From: Beijerinckia sp. 28-YEA-48
GTDB taxonomy: Bacteria > Pseudomonadota > Alphaproteobacteria > Rhizobiales > Beijerinckiaceae
Assembly: GCF_900104955.1 (NCBI RefSeq)
Contig: NZ_FNSI01000001.1
Coordinates: 902,001 to 966,000 of the forward strand
Reading direction: 5' to 3'
DNA length: 64,000 nt
Shown: piece after piece, positions 7,852-16,683 of the stretch
How the letters are laid out: every line of letters starts with the position of its first letter
Numbering within the stretch: the stretch's first letter is position 1
Made by a program: the position numbers and the translations under genes
The notes under the pieces: generated by a model
What the model was told of the DNA's origin: nothing
The model's database searches: none
Seen by the model: the letters and a program-made list of their open reading frames with translations, nothing else

Positions 7852-8975
7852 GGCTCGCACCACTCAACCCGGCCGTCATTGGCCATTTGATGGCACATGC
7901 CTTCTCTATCGTTTGGCACAACATGTGGCGTGAGCGCATGGGCGCTGAGTTGGAGGCTTTGAGCAGCTTTGATGGTGCTAACAAGACGATCATATCCGTC
8001 TGGAGAGCCCGTATACCAATGATACAGTCCGTCGCTGAACTCGTCGAACAGCATATCGAAATAGCCCTTGTCGGCCATCTGGTCTCGTGCCAACTCCTTC
8101 AGACCTTCGGCGCAGTAGAAGGTGAGCCGTGACCTGTCAAATAGCTTTCGATGTTTGTCCGAGTGCAGAAAGTCGGCAAGACCCGAAACGGGTTGTCCGA
8201 GATCTTTCGCGACAACCGTCAGCAGCTGGGCAACGTACTGATTTTCGCCTGGAGCAACCGCTGACGGTGGCTGAGGGGGCTTCGGGCGCTGTATCAGCGG
8301 CGCGCCAAATACGGTCAAATGGTATGGGGTTTGCTGGTGCTCTTCGAGCAGCGCTTGGGGTTGTTTCGCTCTAAAGATTGAAAATGGAAATTTGTTGATA
8401 TGATCCTTAAGTTCCACAGTGAGTTCGACCGGGTCTTTTTGGATTTTCTCGCGACAATATTTATCCCAGTTGTCGAGAATTGATTTTCTCAGATTTTCCG
8501 GACTATCTAATAGGTCTTGAAAGTTTGATGTCATGCCTTTGTGGGTGATGAAGTGATACTCTTCAGGAATCGTGTAGTCGCCTCGCTTGGTATAAAATAA
8601 AAGCTTGGCGATCTCGGCTGCGGCGGTGCCTTCGCCTAGTGCCGCGGCGTAGTGTTTGCATTGGTACAATCGCCACCGACGAATTGAAGCAGTGTTCGTA
8701 TCTAGCCAAGCGATTACGTCTCGCCCTTTGTCGCCCGCGCCGCCACGTTGCTGTACCTCGACGATTTCCGGGACTTTTTTTGCCAGGTATCCAGCGACCC
8801 ATTCGAGCGTAAAACGTTCGAAGTCAGCGGCGCTGAATTGGGCCAGCCGAACAAGCGGGTCCACGGGCAGGCCGACGCCTAGACCTAAGAGTCGCGCATT
8901 GGCGCCGGGCCATGCTGATGGCGCGCCGATTGGCTCTAAGGTAGCCGCAACTAGATCTGACTGTAATTTCTTCAC
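7848..8975 (-). CDS. ABC-3C effector: Mrr-like restriction endonuclease fold + ABC-3C C-terminal domain
   Basis: 375-residue first gene of the operon. Residues about 50-130 carry a PD-(D/E)xK nuclease pattern: FERFTLEWV (E58), GGAGDKGRDVIAW (D86) and LYQCKHY (Q105-x-K107), as in Mrr-type endonucleases. After a middle region and a Pro/Gln-rich linker (229-242), residues about 243-375 match the ABC-3C C-terminal domain, ending with Met-Cys-His-Gln-Met-Ala-Asn and a terminal Trp. The start is GTG with GGGGG six bases upstream. It is probably a DNA-cutting effector held or released by the ATPase and middle component. Function is inferred; domain calls are by motif. Confidence 0.82.
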   Translation of the reverse strand: MKKLQSDLVAATLEPIGAPSAWPGANARLLGLGVGLPVDPLVRLAQFSAADFERFTLEWVAGYLAKKVPEIVEVQQRGGAGDKGRDVIAWLDTNTASIRRWRLYQCKHYAAALGEGTAAAEIAKLLFYTKRGDYTIPEEYHFITHKGMTSNFQDLLDSPENLRKSILDNWDKYCREKIQKDPVELTVELKDHINKFPFSIFRAKQPQALLEEHQQTPYHLTVFGAPLIQRPKPPQPPSAVAPGENQYVAQLLTVVAKDLGQPVSGLADFLHSDKHRKLFDRSRLTFYCAEGLKELARDQMADKGYFDMLFDEFSDGLYHWYTGSPDGYDRLVSTIKAAQSLQLSAHALTPHVVPNDREGMCHQMANDGRVEWCEP

Positions 8976-9266
8976 CTTGCCCCCAGGTGATTTTTGCCTC
9001 TTTTTCGTCCCTAGCGCTAGAGCGATTTGGCGCAGTCTTCTGAAGTACAGGCCACTTTCTAATTTGCTATTGCTTGGGAGCTGTTGGTCCGCAGATGGCC
9101 GGCTGCTGTCGTGAAAGCGCGATCTTTTGAATGGGGATCATGGTCCTCCCAAGCGAACTCGCAGTGGTGGCTATGGCAATGAGGTGGAAACAGCGATTCG
9201 ATATTCCGCGTGGTGTCATGCGGTAACCTGAGGGAATATCTAGCCACAGAGGGCAATCAGCGGTGC
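8976..9266 (-). promoter_or_regulatory. upstream region of the ABC-3C operon
   Basis: 291 bp without a convincing gene between the operon and the tRNA. It should hold the operon promoter. A perfect 10-bp palindrome CTAGCGCTAG lies at 9011-9020, 36 bp before the GTG start, and may be an operator. No regulator or integrase gene is present, and no copy of the tRNA 3' end was found here. Confidence 0.4.
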
Positions 9267-9360
9267 TGGCGGAGACGGAGGGATTCGAACCCTCGATAGG
9301 GCTTTACAACCCTATAACGGTTTAGCAAACCGCCGCCTTCAGCCTCTCGGCCACGTCTCC
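9267..9360 (-). tRNA. tRNA-Ser (GCU anticodon)
   Basis: On the minus strand a 7-bp acceptor stem pairs GGAGACG (from 9360) with CGTCTCC. Discriminator G and an encoded CCA end the gene at 9267. The T-arm GGTTCGAATCC is intact, the long variable arm is typical of class II tRNA, and the anticodon GCT lies at 9324-9326 in a TTTGCTAAA context, reading AGC/AGU. Its 3' end faces the low-GC ABC-3C block, the orientation in which islands integrate. Confidence 0.97.
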
Positions 9361-9630
9361 GGCTTCCGTCGCGATATCTGGCGCGGAACGGATCGGCAGG
9401 GCCGATCCGGCGGGGAACCATATGCCCGAGGGGATCGGCCTTTGCAAGGCGCAGGTGGGCGGTTGCGGTGGCAAATCGTGCCTCACGGGCCGGATTTCTG
9501 GGGGAGGCCGGGCGAGGGGCGGCCGGGGCGCCGTAATCCTCTGATTTTTGATGCGGAAATCGGGGTGTGAGCCGTGTCGAGCTGGCGTCGGCGGGGCTTG
9601 CTTCTGTGGATCGGCGACTCAGTCCGCGAC

Positions 9631-10521
9631 TCAGGCCGGATCGGCCTCGGCAATGAAGCGGGCGAGACGGGCGATGGTGGGGGCATCGAGCAGCAGCGGC
9701 GCGTGGCCCTGGTTGTCGACCACATGGGCCTGGCAGCGGGGATGGCGCTTTTGCATCTCGGCGACGGTTTCCGCCGACAGGAGGTCGGAATTGGCGCCGC
9801 GCAGCACCAGGGTCGGGATGTCGCGCAGTCCCTCGAACTGCGGCCAGGCTGTTGGCAGCGGCTTTTCCAGGTCGATGCTTTCCAAGGTGCGGAACAGGGC
9901 GCTGTCGTAGCGCGCCCGCAGCTTGCCGTTCTTTTCTTCGAAGGTGAGGCGCGCGAAGGCCTCCCAATCAGCATCCGACATGTCGGTGAATTGCGCGCTC
10001 ATCAGGCTCTTGGCGATGTCGACGGTGTCGCTCCAGTGGCGTGGCTGCGGCAGTTTGCCGATATAGCCGCGCAGGCGCGCGAGGCCCTTGGTCTCGATCA
10101 CCGGGCCGATGTCGTTGAGGACGGCGGCGTGCAGCAGGGCCGGCCGCATGGCGGCGATGAGCATGATGTGCAGGCCGCCGCGCGACGTGCCGATGAAAAT
10201 CGCGCGGTCGATGCCGGCGGCCGCCAGCGTGTCGAGAATGTCGTCGTTCTCGATGCGCAGATCATAGTTCTGCCAGGTCGGGTCGCGGTCGGAGGCGCCG
10301 CGGCCGCGATAGTCCAGCGCCAAGACGCGGCGCGGTTTCGCGGCGGCGCCGTCGGCCAAAGCCAAAGCGAGCCGTTCGAAATCCTGCCCCGTGCGGGCAA
10401 GGCCCGGCAGGCAGACGACGGGGATGGCCGATGTCAGGCGCGGGCCGAAATCGAGCATGTGCAGGCGCAGGCCATCGCGCGCCGTGTAGAAGCGGCTGAT
10501 GCCGGTGTTCGTTTCAATCAT
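9631..10521 (-). CDS. alpha/beta hydrolase
   Basis: 296-residue alpha/beta-hydrolase fold enzyme. It has an oxyanion region CLPGLARTG, a DYRGRGASDRD strand-loop, the nucleophile elbow GTSRGG, an acid region LVLRGANSDLL and the catalytic His in DNQGHAPLL. No signal peptide, so cytoplasmic. The substrate cannot be read from sequence. It lies downstream of the lytic transglycosylase on the same strand with 49 bp between them, and the two may be co-transcribed. The stretch 9361-9630 between it and the tRNA shows nothing. Confidence 0.85.
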   Translation of the reverse strand: MIETNTGISRFYTARDGLRLHMLDFGPRLTSAIPVVCLPGLARTGQDFERLALALADGAAAKPRRVLALDYRGRGASDRDPTWQNYDLRIENDDILDTLAAAGIDRAIFIGTSRGGLHIMLIAAMRPALLHAAVLNDIGPVIETKGLARLRGYIGKLPQPRHWSDTVDIAKSLMSAQFTDMSDADWEAFARLTFEEKNGKLRARYDSALFRTLESIDLEKPLPTAWPQFEGLRDIPTLVLRGANSDLLSAETVAEMQKRHPRCQAHVVDNQGHAPLLLDAPTIARLARFIAEADPA

Positions 10522-10570
10522 GCGGGATGGCTACATGCGAGATGGCTAGCTGGGTGAGCATGGCGGCGAT

Positions 10571-12874
10571 TTAGAGCCGTGCTTCGCGGGCGCGCAAGTC
10601 GGTATCGACCGGGCGGGGCGTCGCAGTCGTCGAGTTCAGGCGGGCGCGATACATGCCAAGGTTTTCGACGACACGCTGGACGTAATTGCGCGTCTCGGTG
10701 ATCGGAATGCGCTCGACCCAATCGATCGGATCGACGTCGCCCTTACGCGGATCGCCGTAAGCCGCGATCCATTCCTTCACCCGTTTGCCGCCGGCATTGT
10801 AGGCGGCGAAGGTGAGGATGAGCGACTGGCTGTAATCGTCCATCAGGTCGGCTAGATGGGCGGCGCCGAGCTGAGCGTTGAAGGCGACATCGGCGGTGAG
10901 GCGGCTTTCGTCGAAAGCGACACCGGCGCGTTGCGCCGTGCGGCGTGCCGTCGGCGTCATCATCTGCATCAGCCCCTTGGCGCCGGCATGGGAAATAGCG
11001 TCGCCTTGAAAGGCGCTCTCCTGGCGCGCGATCGAATAGACGACGGGCAATTCGGCCGAGCGCGGCAGCGGGGTGAACGTGGGCACGCCAAAGGTCGGGA
11101 AGGCAATGTCGTCGAGGGCGACGCCGCGTTGCGAGGCGAGCTTGCCGACAATCAAGGTGGCACGAGCATCATTGCCGCGCCGCGTCACATCGGCGAGCGC
11201 CGCGATCTGCGCCTTGTCTTCGAGCGTGCGCGCCAGCTCCATGGTCAGGCGGAAAGCCAGGTCCTTTTCGCCGACTGAGAGAAACATTTCGACGGCGCGG
11301 ATCGGCTCGTCGCGGGCATCGCCTTGCGCGATCGTGTCGGCGACGCGCATCGCCGGGTCGGGCAGGCCGAGGCGGGCGCGCGCCAATTGACCATAGTATG
11401 TGCTCGTTTGCTCGGCGGCGATGGCATAAAGGCGGCCGGCATCTTCCGGTTCCTCGCCCTTCTCGGCGGCGCGCGCCTGCCAATAGGCGGCTCTGGCGCG
11501 CGAGATCGGCGTCTGCGCGATTTCCAGCGCGGCGGCGAAATGGCCGAGCGCGCGCGTCGGATCGTTGAGGAAGCGCAGCGCGATCCAGCCGGCGTGGAAT
11601 TCCGCTTCGATGCGGGCTTCGCCGGATTCCGCATTGTGTTTGGCGGCGACGCGGAACGCGGCTTCGGCATCGCCGGAGTCGAGCAGCTTGCGCGCCAGCA
11701 GGCGACGCTCGGTCCACCAGTCGTCGCCGCTGACGACCACATTGGCATCGTCGGGAATGGCGTCGAGCACGGCGGCGGCTTCCTGCAGCTTGCCGGCACG
11801 ACGGAATTGCTGCAGGCGGGCGAATTGATAGGACGCATCGGCGCGCATCGCTTGCGGCACCGCGTTCATCAGCTTGTCGGCACTGGCTTCGTTGGCGACG
11901 GCATTGCGCGCCTGGGCGAGCTTCACATAGTCGGGCGAGACGAGCCCGGCAACGCGCAGTGAAGCGGCGAGCTTCTCCTTGTAAAACAGCCGGTCGGAGC
12001 GGAAGCGATGATCCTGCGCGGTGAGGAGCTGACCGAACTCCTTCTGCAAGGCGTTCTCGGTCCAGGCGCCGATGTCGTCCATGCGCCAGACGCGGGCGAC
12101 AAGGGCGGTGGCTTCCTTCTCATGTTTCTCGGCCATCAGCAGCCGCGCCTTGGCGAGGCGACCCGATGAGGTGACGGGGTCGTGGTTGGCGAAATAGCGG
12201 CGCACGGCGGCGAGGTTCTTGTCGCCGTAGAGCGCGTCCTCGGTGCGGGCGCGCAGGAAGTTTTGCGATCGCCATTGCGGATTGCCGTCGGCGAAAGCCG
12301 CCAGGCGGGTCGGGCCGGCGAGACGGGCCTGCAGGCGCAGAACGCTCCATTCAAGCGCGGTGCGTGCCAAAGGATCGGTCACGCCCTTGGCCGCCTGGTC
12401 GCCGGCGGCGAGATCGCCCTTGCGATAAGCATCGAGGGTGTTGCGGATGGCGGCGGCTTCCGGATGGGCGGGAAAGGCCACGACCACGGGGGCGGGGACA
12501 TCAGTGGCCGGCGCCGTCGGGCTGACCGCTTCGGGCGCATAGGCGGTGACAATGGGCGCGTCGGCCGATGGGGCCGGGGCGGTCAGGGCGTCGATCGCCG
12601 CGACCGCTGAACGGGGCTGCAGGGCGTTATAGGCATCTAGATGGGCGCCGAAGCCGGCGGCGGGATCGGGCGGTGCGGCACCATCGCGCAGGCTGTTATT
12701 AAGCTTGGCAATGATCGAGGTGGGCAGCAACGAGGCGATCGAGCCAGTGGGGCGCCCGTCCGGCATTGGCGGTGCGATACCGACGACGGTGGGCGCCAGC
12801 ACGAAGATGGCGGCCGGGCCTATCGCATAGAGGGGACGGGAGAATCTGAAGCGCAAAGGCGAAATCCTAGGCAA
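10571..12874 (-). CDS. slt: soluble lytic murein transglycosylase
   Basis: 767-residue periplasmic enzyme of the Slt70 type. A hydrophobic signal-like N-terminus is followed by a long Ala-rich superhelical region of TPR-like repeats. The C-terminal SLT domain (about 605-750) has the catalytic Glu in ARQESAF (about residue 619), GLMQMMTPTA and AYNAGG. It cleaves the MurNAc-GlcNAc bond of peptidoglycan to give 1,6-anhydro products. The apparent start is TTG with an AGGA about seven bases upstream. It is divergent from dapA across a 326-bp gap. Confidence 0.9.
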   Translation of the reverse strand: MPRISPLRFRFSRPLYAIGPAAIFVLAPTVVGIAPPMPDGRPTGSIASLLPTSIIAKLNNSLRDGAAPPDPAAGFGAHLDAYNALQPRSAVAAIDALTAPAPSADAPIVTAYAPEAVSPTAPATDVPAPVVVAFPAHPEAAAIRNTLDAYRKGDLAAGDQAAKGVTDPLARTALEWSVLRLQARLAGPTRLAAFADGNPQWRSQNFLRARTEDALYGDKNLAAVRRYFANHDPVTSSGRLAKARLLMAEKHEKEATALVARVWRMDDIGAWTENALQKEFGQLLTAQDHRFRSDRLFYKEKLAASLRVAGLVSPDYVKLAQARNAVANEASADKLMNAVPQAMRADASYQFARLQQFRRAGKLQEAAAVLDAIPDDANVVVSGDDWWTERRLLARKLLDSGDAEAAFRVAAKHNAESGEARIEAEFHAGWIALRFLNDPTRALGHFAAALEIAQTPISRARAAYWQARAAEKGEEPEDAGRLYAIAAEQTSTYYGQLARARLGLPDPAMRVADTIAQGDARDEPIRAVEMFLSVGEKDLAFRLTMELARTLEDKAQIAALADVTRRGNDARATLIVGKLASQRGVALDDIAFPTFGVPTFTPLPRSAELPVVYSIARQESAFQGDAISHAGAKGLMQMMTPTARRTAQRAGVAFDESRLTADVAFNAQLGAAHLADLMDDYSQSLILTFAAYNAGGKRVKEWIAAYGDPRKGDVDPIDWVERIPITETRNYVQRVVENLGMYRARLNSTTATPRPVDTDLRAREARL

Positions 12875-13046
12875 AAATCCTGGTCGCTATTCCTGGTCGT
12901 GTCGTCCGCTGGCGTCCTGCATCAGATAAAGCGTGCCCGATGGCTCTTTACGAATGCTTAACCACGTCTCGCTGATCCGGGGGCGACATGATCCCGGCCA
13001 GGCGTAACCTTGACAGTGGCTAAGTCTACCGAGCGCCAAGGCATTC

Positions 13047-13081
13047 AAAAATCACCCTGGCCACTGGTCGCCAGGGTGATT
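13047..13081 (-). terminator. perfect 12-bp hairpin with T-run on the minus strand
   Basis: AATCACCCTGGC (13050-13061) and GCCAGGGTGATT (13070-13081) form a perfect 12-bp stem with an 8-base loop. On the minus strand it is followed by a run of five T (complement of 13047-13051), as in an intrinsic terminator. It stands in the 326-bp gap (12875-13200) between divergent genes slt and dapA, where neither gene would end. No other feature was seen in the gap. Confidence 0.65.
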
Positions 13082-13200
13082 GTTTCACAGCCTCTTTCCA
13101 GCAAAGGGGCAAAGGGCTATCAATTCGGGTTCAGAGTCGCTTGCGAATGCGGCGACCGTGCGGCGGCCCCTGCCGTCCGTACAGCAAGGGAATTCCGGTG

Positions 13201-14112
13201 ATGACCAAGGCCCCGCTCAAGGGATGGATGACAGCTCTCGTGACGCCGTTCCGCGACGGCAAGGTCGACGAGGCCGCCTTCCGCAAACTGGTCGACTGGC
13301 AGATCGCGGAGGGCATCCATGGCCTCGTGCCTGTGGGCACGACCGGCGAGAGCCCGACCCTGACCCATGACGAGCACCGCAAGGTGGTCGAAATCTGCAT
13401 CGCCGAGGCGAAGGGCCGGGTGCCGGTGATCGCCGGGGCGGGCTCCAACAACACCGCTGAAGCGGTCGAGCTTGCCCGCCATGGCGAGAAGGCCGGCGCC
13501 AGCGCCGTGCTGGTGGTGACGCCCTATTACAACAAGCCGAACCAGGAAGGCATGTACCGCCACTTCAAGGCGGTGAACGATGCCGTCGGCATTCCGATCA
13601 TCATCTACAACATCCCGCCGCGCTCGGTGGTCGATTTGTCGGTTGAGACGATGGCGCGGCTGTTCGAGCTCAAGAACATTGCCGGCGTGAAAGATGCGAC
13701 CGGCAATGTCGGCCGCATCTCCATGCAGCGCGCCGCCATGGGGCCGGATTTCATCCAGTTCTCCGGCGACGACATCACGGCTCTGTCGTGCCTCGCCGCC
13801 GGCGCGCATGGCTGCATCTCGGTGGTGTCGAACATCGCACCGAAGCCCTGTTCGCAATTGCAGGACGCCTGGGATCGCGGCGATGCCAAGCAGGCGCTGG
13901 CCATTCAGGATCGGCTGACGCCGCTGCATCTGGCGACCTTCCTGGAAGCCGGTGTCACTGGCGCCAAGCATGGCCTGTCGGTGCTTGGCCGCATGAGCGA
14001 GGAAGTCCGCCTGCCGCTGGTGCCGATGGTGGAAACCAACAAGGCGAAACTGCGCGAGGCCATGGTCCACGCCGGTTTGATCGCCGCTGCCGCATCGCGC
14101 GCCGCCGAGTAG
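13201..14112 (+). CDS. dapA: 4-hydroxy-tetrahydrodipicolinate synthase
   Basis: 303-residue aldolase-fold enzyme that condenses pyruvate with aspartate semialdehyde, the first committed step to diaminopimelate and lysine. The motif GTTGESPTL (47-55), Tyr110 in TPYYNKP, Tyr136 in IIYNIPP and the Schiff-base Lys164 in GVKDATGN are all present. Length is normal for the family (about 290-300). ATG at 13201 is used; the frame is open further upstream but conservation starts here. It is followed by a hairpin and then smpB. Confidence 0.96.
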   Translation: MTKAPLKGWMTALVTPFRDGKVDEAAFRKLVDWQIAEGIHGLVPVGTTGESPTLTHDEHRKVVEICIAEAKGRVPVIAGAGSNNTAEAVELARHGEKAGASAVLVVTPYYNKPNQEGMYRHFKAVNDAVGIPIIIYNIPPRSVVDLSVETMARLFELKNIAGVKDATGNVGRISMQRAAMGPDFIQFSGDDITALSCLAAGAHGCISVVSNIAPKPCSQLQDAWDRGDAKQALAIQDRLTPLHLATFLEAGVTGAKHGLSVLGRMSEEVRLPLVPMVETNKAKLREAMVHAGLIAAAASRAAE

Positions 14113-14136
14113 GGCTCGCAGTCGCGGTGCTTGCTT

Positions 14137-14180
14137 CCTATGTATAGTGCATAGGTGGGGTCGCGCAGGATTGCGCGACC
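14137..14180 (+). terminator. inverted repeat and hairpin between dapA and smpB
   Basis: CCTATG/CATAGG form an imperfectly spaced inverted repeat at 14137-14155. A perfect 9-bp hairpin GGTCGCGCA-GGAT-TGCGCGACC follows at 14159-14180, with a G/T-rich tail. The hairpin is probably the dapA terminator; without a clean T-run it could also be a leader structure of smpB. Confidence 0.5.
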
Positions 14181-14251
14181 GTGAGTGTGTGTTTTGACGC
14201 GTCTTGCCGTTTGATGAAGTCAAACCGCGAAACGCTGTGGGAGTTTGAGTT

Positions 14252-14728
14252 TTGGCGCAGAAGCCGGAGCCGCGTTTCAAGATCGCGGCGGAAAACCGCA
14301 GAGCGCGGTATGAGTTTGAGATCGGCGACAAGCTTGAAGCGGGCCTGGTCCTCACCGGCACCGAGGTGAAATCCTTGCGCTCCGGCAAGGCGACGATCGC
14401 TGAAAGCTATGTCGGCGTGACCAAGGCCGGCGAAGTGCAGCTGATCAACGCCAATATCCCCGAATATCTGCAGGCCAATCGCTTCAACCATGAACCGAAG
14501 CGGCCGCGCACGCTGCTGCTCAAGCAGCGCGAGATCGCCAAGCTGGCGCAAGGCATCGAGCGCGAAGGCATGACCATCGTGCCGCTCAAGCTGTATTTCA
14601 ACGAACGCGGTCGGGCCAAATTGGAAATCGCTCTGGGGCGCGGCAAGAAGCTGCACGACAAGCGGGAAACCGAGAAGCAACGCGACTGGGGCCGCGAAAA
14701 GGCCCGCCTGATGCGCGATCGCGGTTAA
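14252..14728 (+). CDS. smpB: SsrA-binding protein SmpB
   Basis: 158-residue tmRNA partner needed for trans-translation on stalled ribosomes. It shows the family hallmarks: [30 protein letters not shown] and a basic C-terminal tail from [12 protein letters not shown] to ARLMRDRG, the part that enters the empty A-site. The start is TTG with GGGAG upstream. The matching tmRNA gene was not found in the window. Confidence 0.96.
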   Translation: MAQKPEPRFKIAAENRRARYEFEIGDKLEAGLVLTGTEVKSLRSGKATIAESYVGVTKAGEVQLINANIPEYLQANRFNHEPKRPRTLLLKQREIAKLAQGIEREGMTIVPLKLYFNERGRAKLEIALGRGKKLHDKRETEKQRDWGREKARLMRDRG

Positions 14729-14791
14729 AGCGCTTCGCGGTTTGGTTCAAACGTCCAAGCACGCGCCTAAGCCAAGATTTTTGGTCAAGAT

Positions 14792-16519
14792 TCACGGCAA
14801 ACTGATTTGCACCGTTTTGGCCAGCGCATCGGCGGCTTCTAGGTCGGTGAGAATGCGCTTGCGGATGGGCGCGGTCATTTCCAACCGCGACAGCGCGCCG
14901 GGAATGTCTCTGGCGAAGCGCGGGAACTGCTGCGTCAGATGCGTCTGCCATTTGGCAACGAGACGCGCGTCCTGATTGTAGTTGGCCATGATGATGCGGG
15001 CGATGAGACCGAGCGGCGTGCGAACTGTTTGGGTCCGCGCGGTATAGCGCGCGGCGAGTTCGTCATTGTCGGTCATATAGGCGTTGAGGAAGAGGTAGAA
15101 CTGCAGCCAGGTGGCGCTGTTCTCGGTGCTCGCCAGCACCTCGTCCAACAGGTTCTGGCTGATTTCGTGCTCGCCGCGCAGCGCATAAGCGCTCCCGAGC
15201 CGGGCCTTGATCTCGGTCGAGAAGGGATTGAGGGCCAGCGCGCGCCGGGCCGATACGAAAGCATCGGTGAAGCGCCGTTCATGGAAGCGGGTCAGGAAGA
15301 GGGCGAGATGGGCCCGTGCCGATTGCGGTGCGAGCTCCACCGCTTCGTTGGCGGCATTGGCGGCACGCGATAACGGTTCATCGCCATCGTTCCAATAGCC
15401 TTTGACGTAACCGTCGACGAGGAGGATCGCCAGCATTGAATGGCCGAGGCTGGATTTCGGTTCGGCTGCGACGGTGCGCTGCAGGCAGGCTTGCGCTGCG
15501 TCGAAAGAGGTCCGGGTCGGCGCGTTGAAATAGCGCGAACCATAGATCATGCATTCGAAGCCGATGGAGGCGGGCCCCAGATCCGGGGTCTGCCGGTAGC
15601 GGTCGGCGAAGATCACGCCATGGATGCGCCCGAGCGTGCTGGCGATGTCGCCGACGATCTTGATCCGATGGTCGGCGGTTAAATCGCTGGGAAGCTGGTC
15701 GTAGGCCTTGCTCCAGATGATCTGGTTGTCGCTGGCGCGGACGAGGCGATAGGAAATGGTGTGCCGATCACCGGCTCGGCCAACGCCGCCCGCCAATACA
15801 TATTCGGTGCCGGGCGCGGTGGTGGCATCGGGATCAACCTCGCGGACGCGGATCGTCTCGAAACGGCCGAGCCCTGCCGCGATTTCGCGGGCGAGCGCGC
15901 CGGCCTGGAATGGCGATATGTCACTTTCAGGTGGCAGTTCCAGTCGCGTGACGGCAATCGAGGGCGGCGAAGCCCAGACCGGGCTGAAGGCCGTGGACGG
16001 TCCGTCGGAGAAGGACGGTTGGGCCACCCAATAGGCGAGACCGGCCATCGCCAGAAACAGCGCGGCGACGGTCGCACCGGCCAAAAACCAGGGTACTTTC
16101 GAATTGCTGGCGACAGATTTTCTTGTCTCAGGGGCATCTTCGGCGATCGGCGCACCCGCCGGAGCATTTGTGCGTTCAATAAATTCAGGGACATAGCTGC
16201 CACGATTGACGCGGATTTCGATCGGGTCATCGGTGCCGGGGCCGGCATAATAGGTGGCGAGTTGCTTGCGCAGTCGGGTGGCTTCGACGCGAACGACGGA
16301 ATTGGTCTGCGGGTCGAATTTTTCGCCGCGGGAGAACACGCTGAGGGCGACATTGTAGCCTTTCAGCCGGCTGCCGCGATCGGCCAATGTTTCGGTGACG
16401 ATATAGCGCAAAAAGGCTGACAGCCGATCCGACGTCGCGAACGTCTGATCCTGCAAAATCTTTTCAAGACAATGCATTACTGTGTCTGCACACAGTGTCT
16501 TGGATGTTTCCAAACCCAT
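14792..16519 (-). CDS. membrane-anchored TPR protein with N-terminal winged-helix-like domain
   Basis: About 575 residues. The N-terminus has the pattern LEKILQDQTFATSDRLSAFL ... LKGYNVALSVFSR ... FDPQTNSVVRVEATRLRKQL. This pattern is common in rhizobial and sphingomonad proteins annotated as adenylate-cyclase-like or CadC-like TPR proteins, and is probably a DNA- or partner-binding domain. A single membrane segment (VPWFLAGATVAALFLAMAG) precedes an FlgO/TolB-like region and C-terminal TPR repeats. Possible starts are 16519 and 16477; both lack a good SD. Suggested role: one-component sensing across the inner membrane, not demonstrable from sequence. Confidence 0.65.
   Translation of the reverse strand: MGLETSKTLCADTVMHCLEKILQDQTFATSDRLSAFLRYIVTETLADRGSRLKGYNVALSVFSRGEKFDPQTNSVVRVEATRLRKQLATYYAGPGTDDPIEIRVNRGSYVPEFIERTNAPAGAPIAEDAPETRKSVASNSKVPWFLAGATVAALFLAMAGLAYWVAQPSFSDGPSTAFSPVWASPPSIAVTRLELPPESDISPFQAGALAREIAAGLGRFETIRVREVDPDATTAPGTEYVLAGGVGRAGDRHTISYRLVRASDNQIIWSKAYDQLPSDLTADHRIKIVGDIASTLGRIHGVIFADRYRQTPDLGPASIGFECMIYGSRYFNAPTRTSFDAAQACLQRTVAAEPKSSLGHSMLAILLVDGYVKGYWNDGDEPLSRAANAANEAVELAPQSARAHLALFLTRFHERRFTDAFVSARRALALNPFSTEIKARLGSAYALRGEHEISQNLLDEVLASTENSATWLQFYLFLNAYMTDNDELAARYTARTQTVRTPLGLIARIIMANYNQDARLVAKWQTHLTQQFPRFARDIPGALSRLEMTAPIRKRILTDLEAADALAKTVQISLP
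16479..16496. promoter_or_regulatory. palindrome at the start of the TPR gene
   Basis: ACTGTGT-CTGC-ACACAGT forms a perfect 7-bp inverted repeat. It lies two bases upstream of the alternative start codon at 16477, so it could be an autoregulatory operator or RNA hairpin if that start is used; otherwise it is coding sequence. Confidence 0.35.
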
Positions 16520-16683
16520 TCCCTGATTGTTATATTTATTGTTATGCTTATGCTCGTTGTCGGGCAGAAGTGGCGCGTCTCCTACAAGCATCTGACTCGT
16601 GACCGTGCGTTTATAGTTCGTTGCAGCATTCTCTGCAAAATTTTTCTTAATTGCTTTCTCCTCCGCAGACGAGAGGAAGCAAG

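Noticed and set aside
9059..9256. 65-codon minus-strand ORF upstream of the ABC-3C operon as a regulator
   Set aside because: No helix-turn-helix pattern, no SD, His/Ser-rich random composition.
3544..9266. attL/attR repeat of the tRNA-Ser 3' end
   Set aside because: Searched by eye for GAGGGTTCGAATCCCTCC-like sequence in both orientations between 3544 and 9266; none seen, so no attachment site is claimed.
12875..13200. Lysine riboswitch before dapA
   Set aside because: The only strong structure is one simple 12-bp hairpin oriented as a terminator on the opposite strand; the multi-helix lysine aptamer pattern is not visible.
13120..14388. 422-codon minus-strand open frame over dapA and the smpB start
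   Set aside because: It spans two certain plus-strand genes and lacks motifs.
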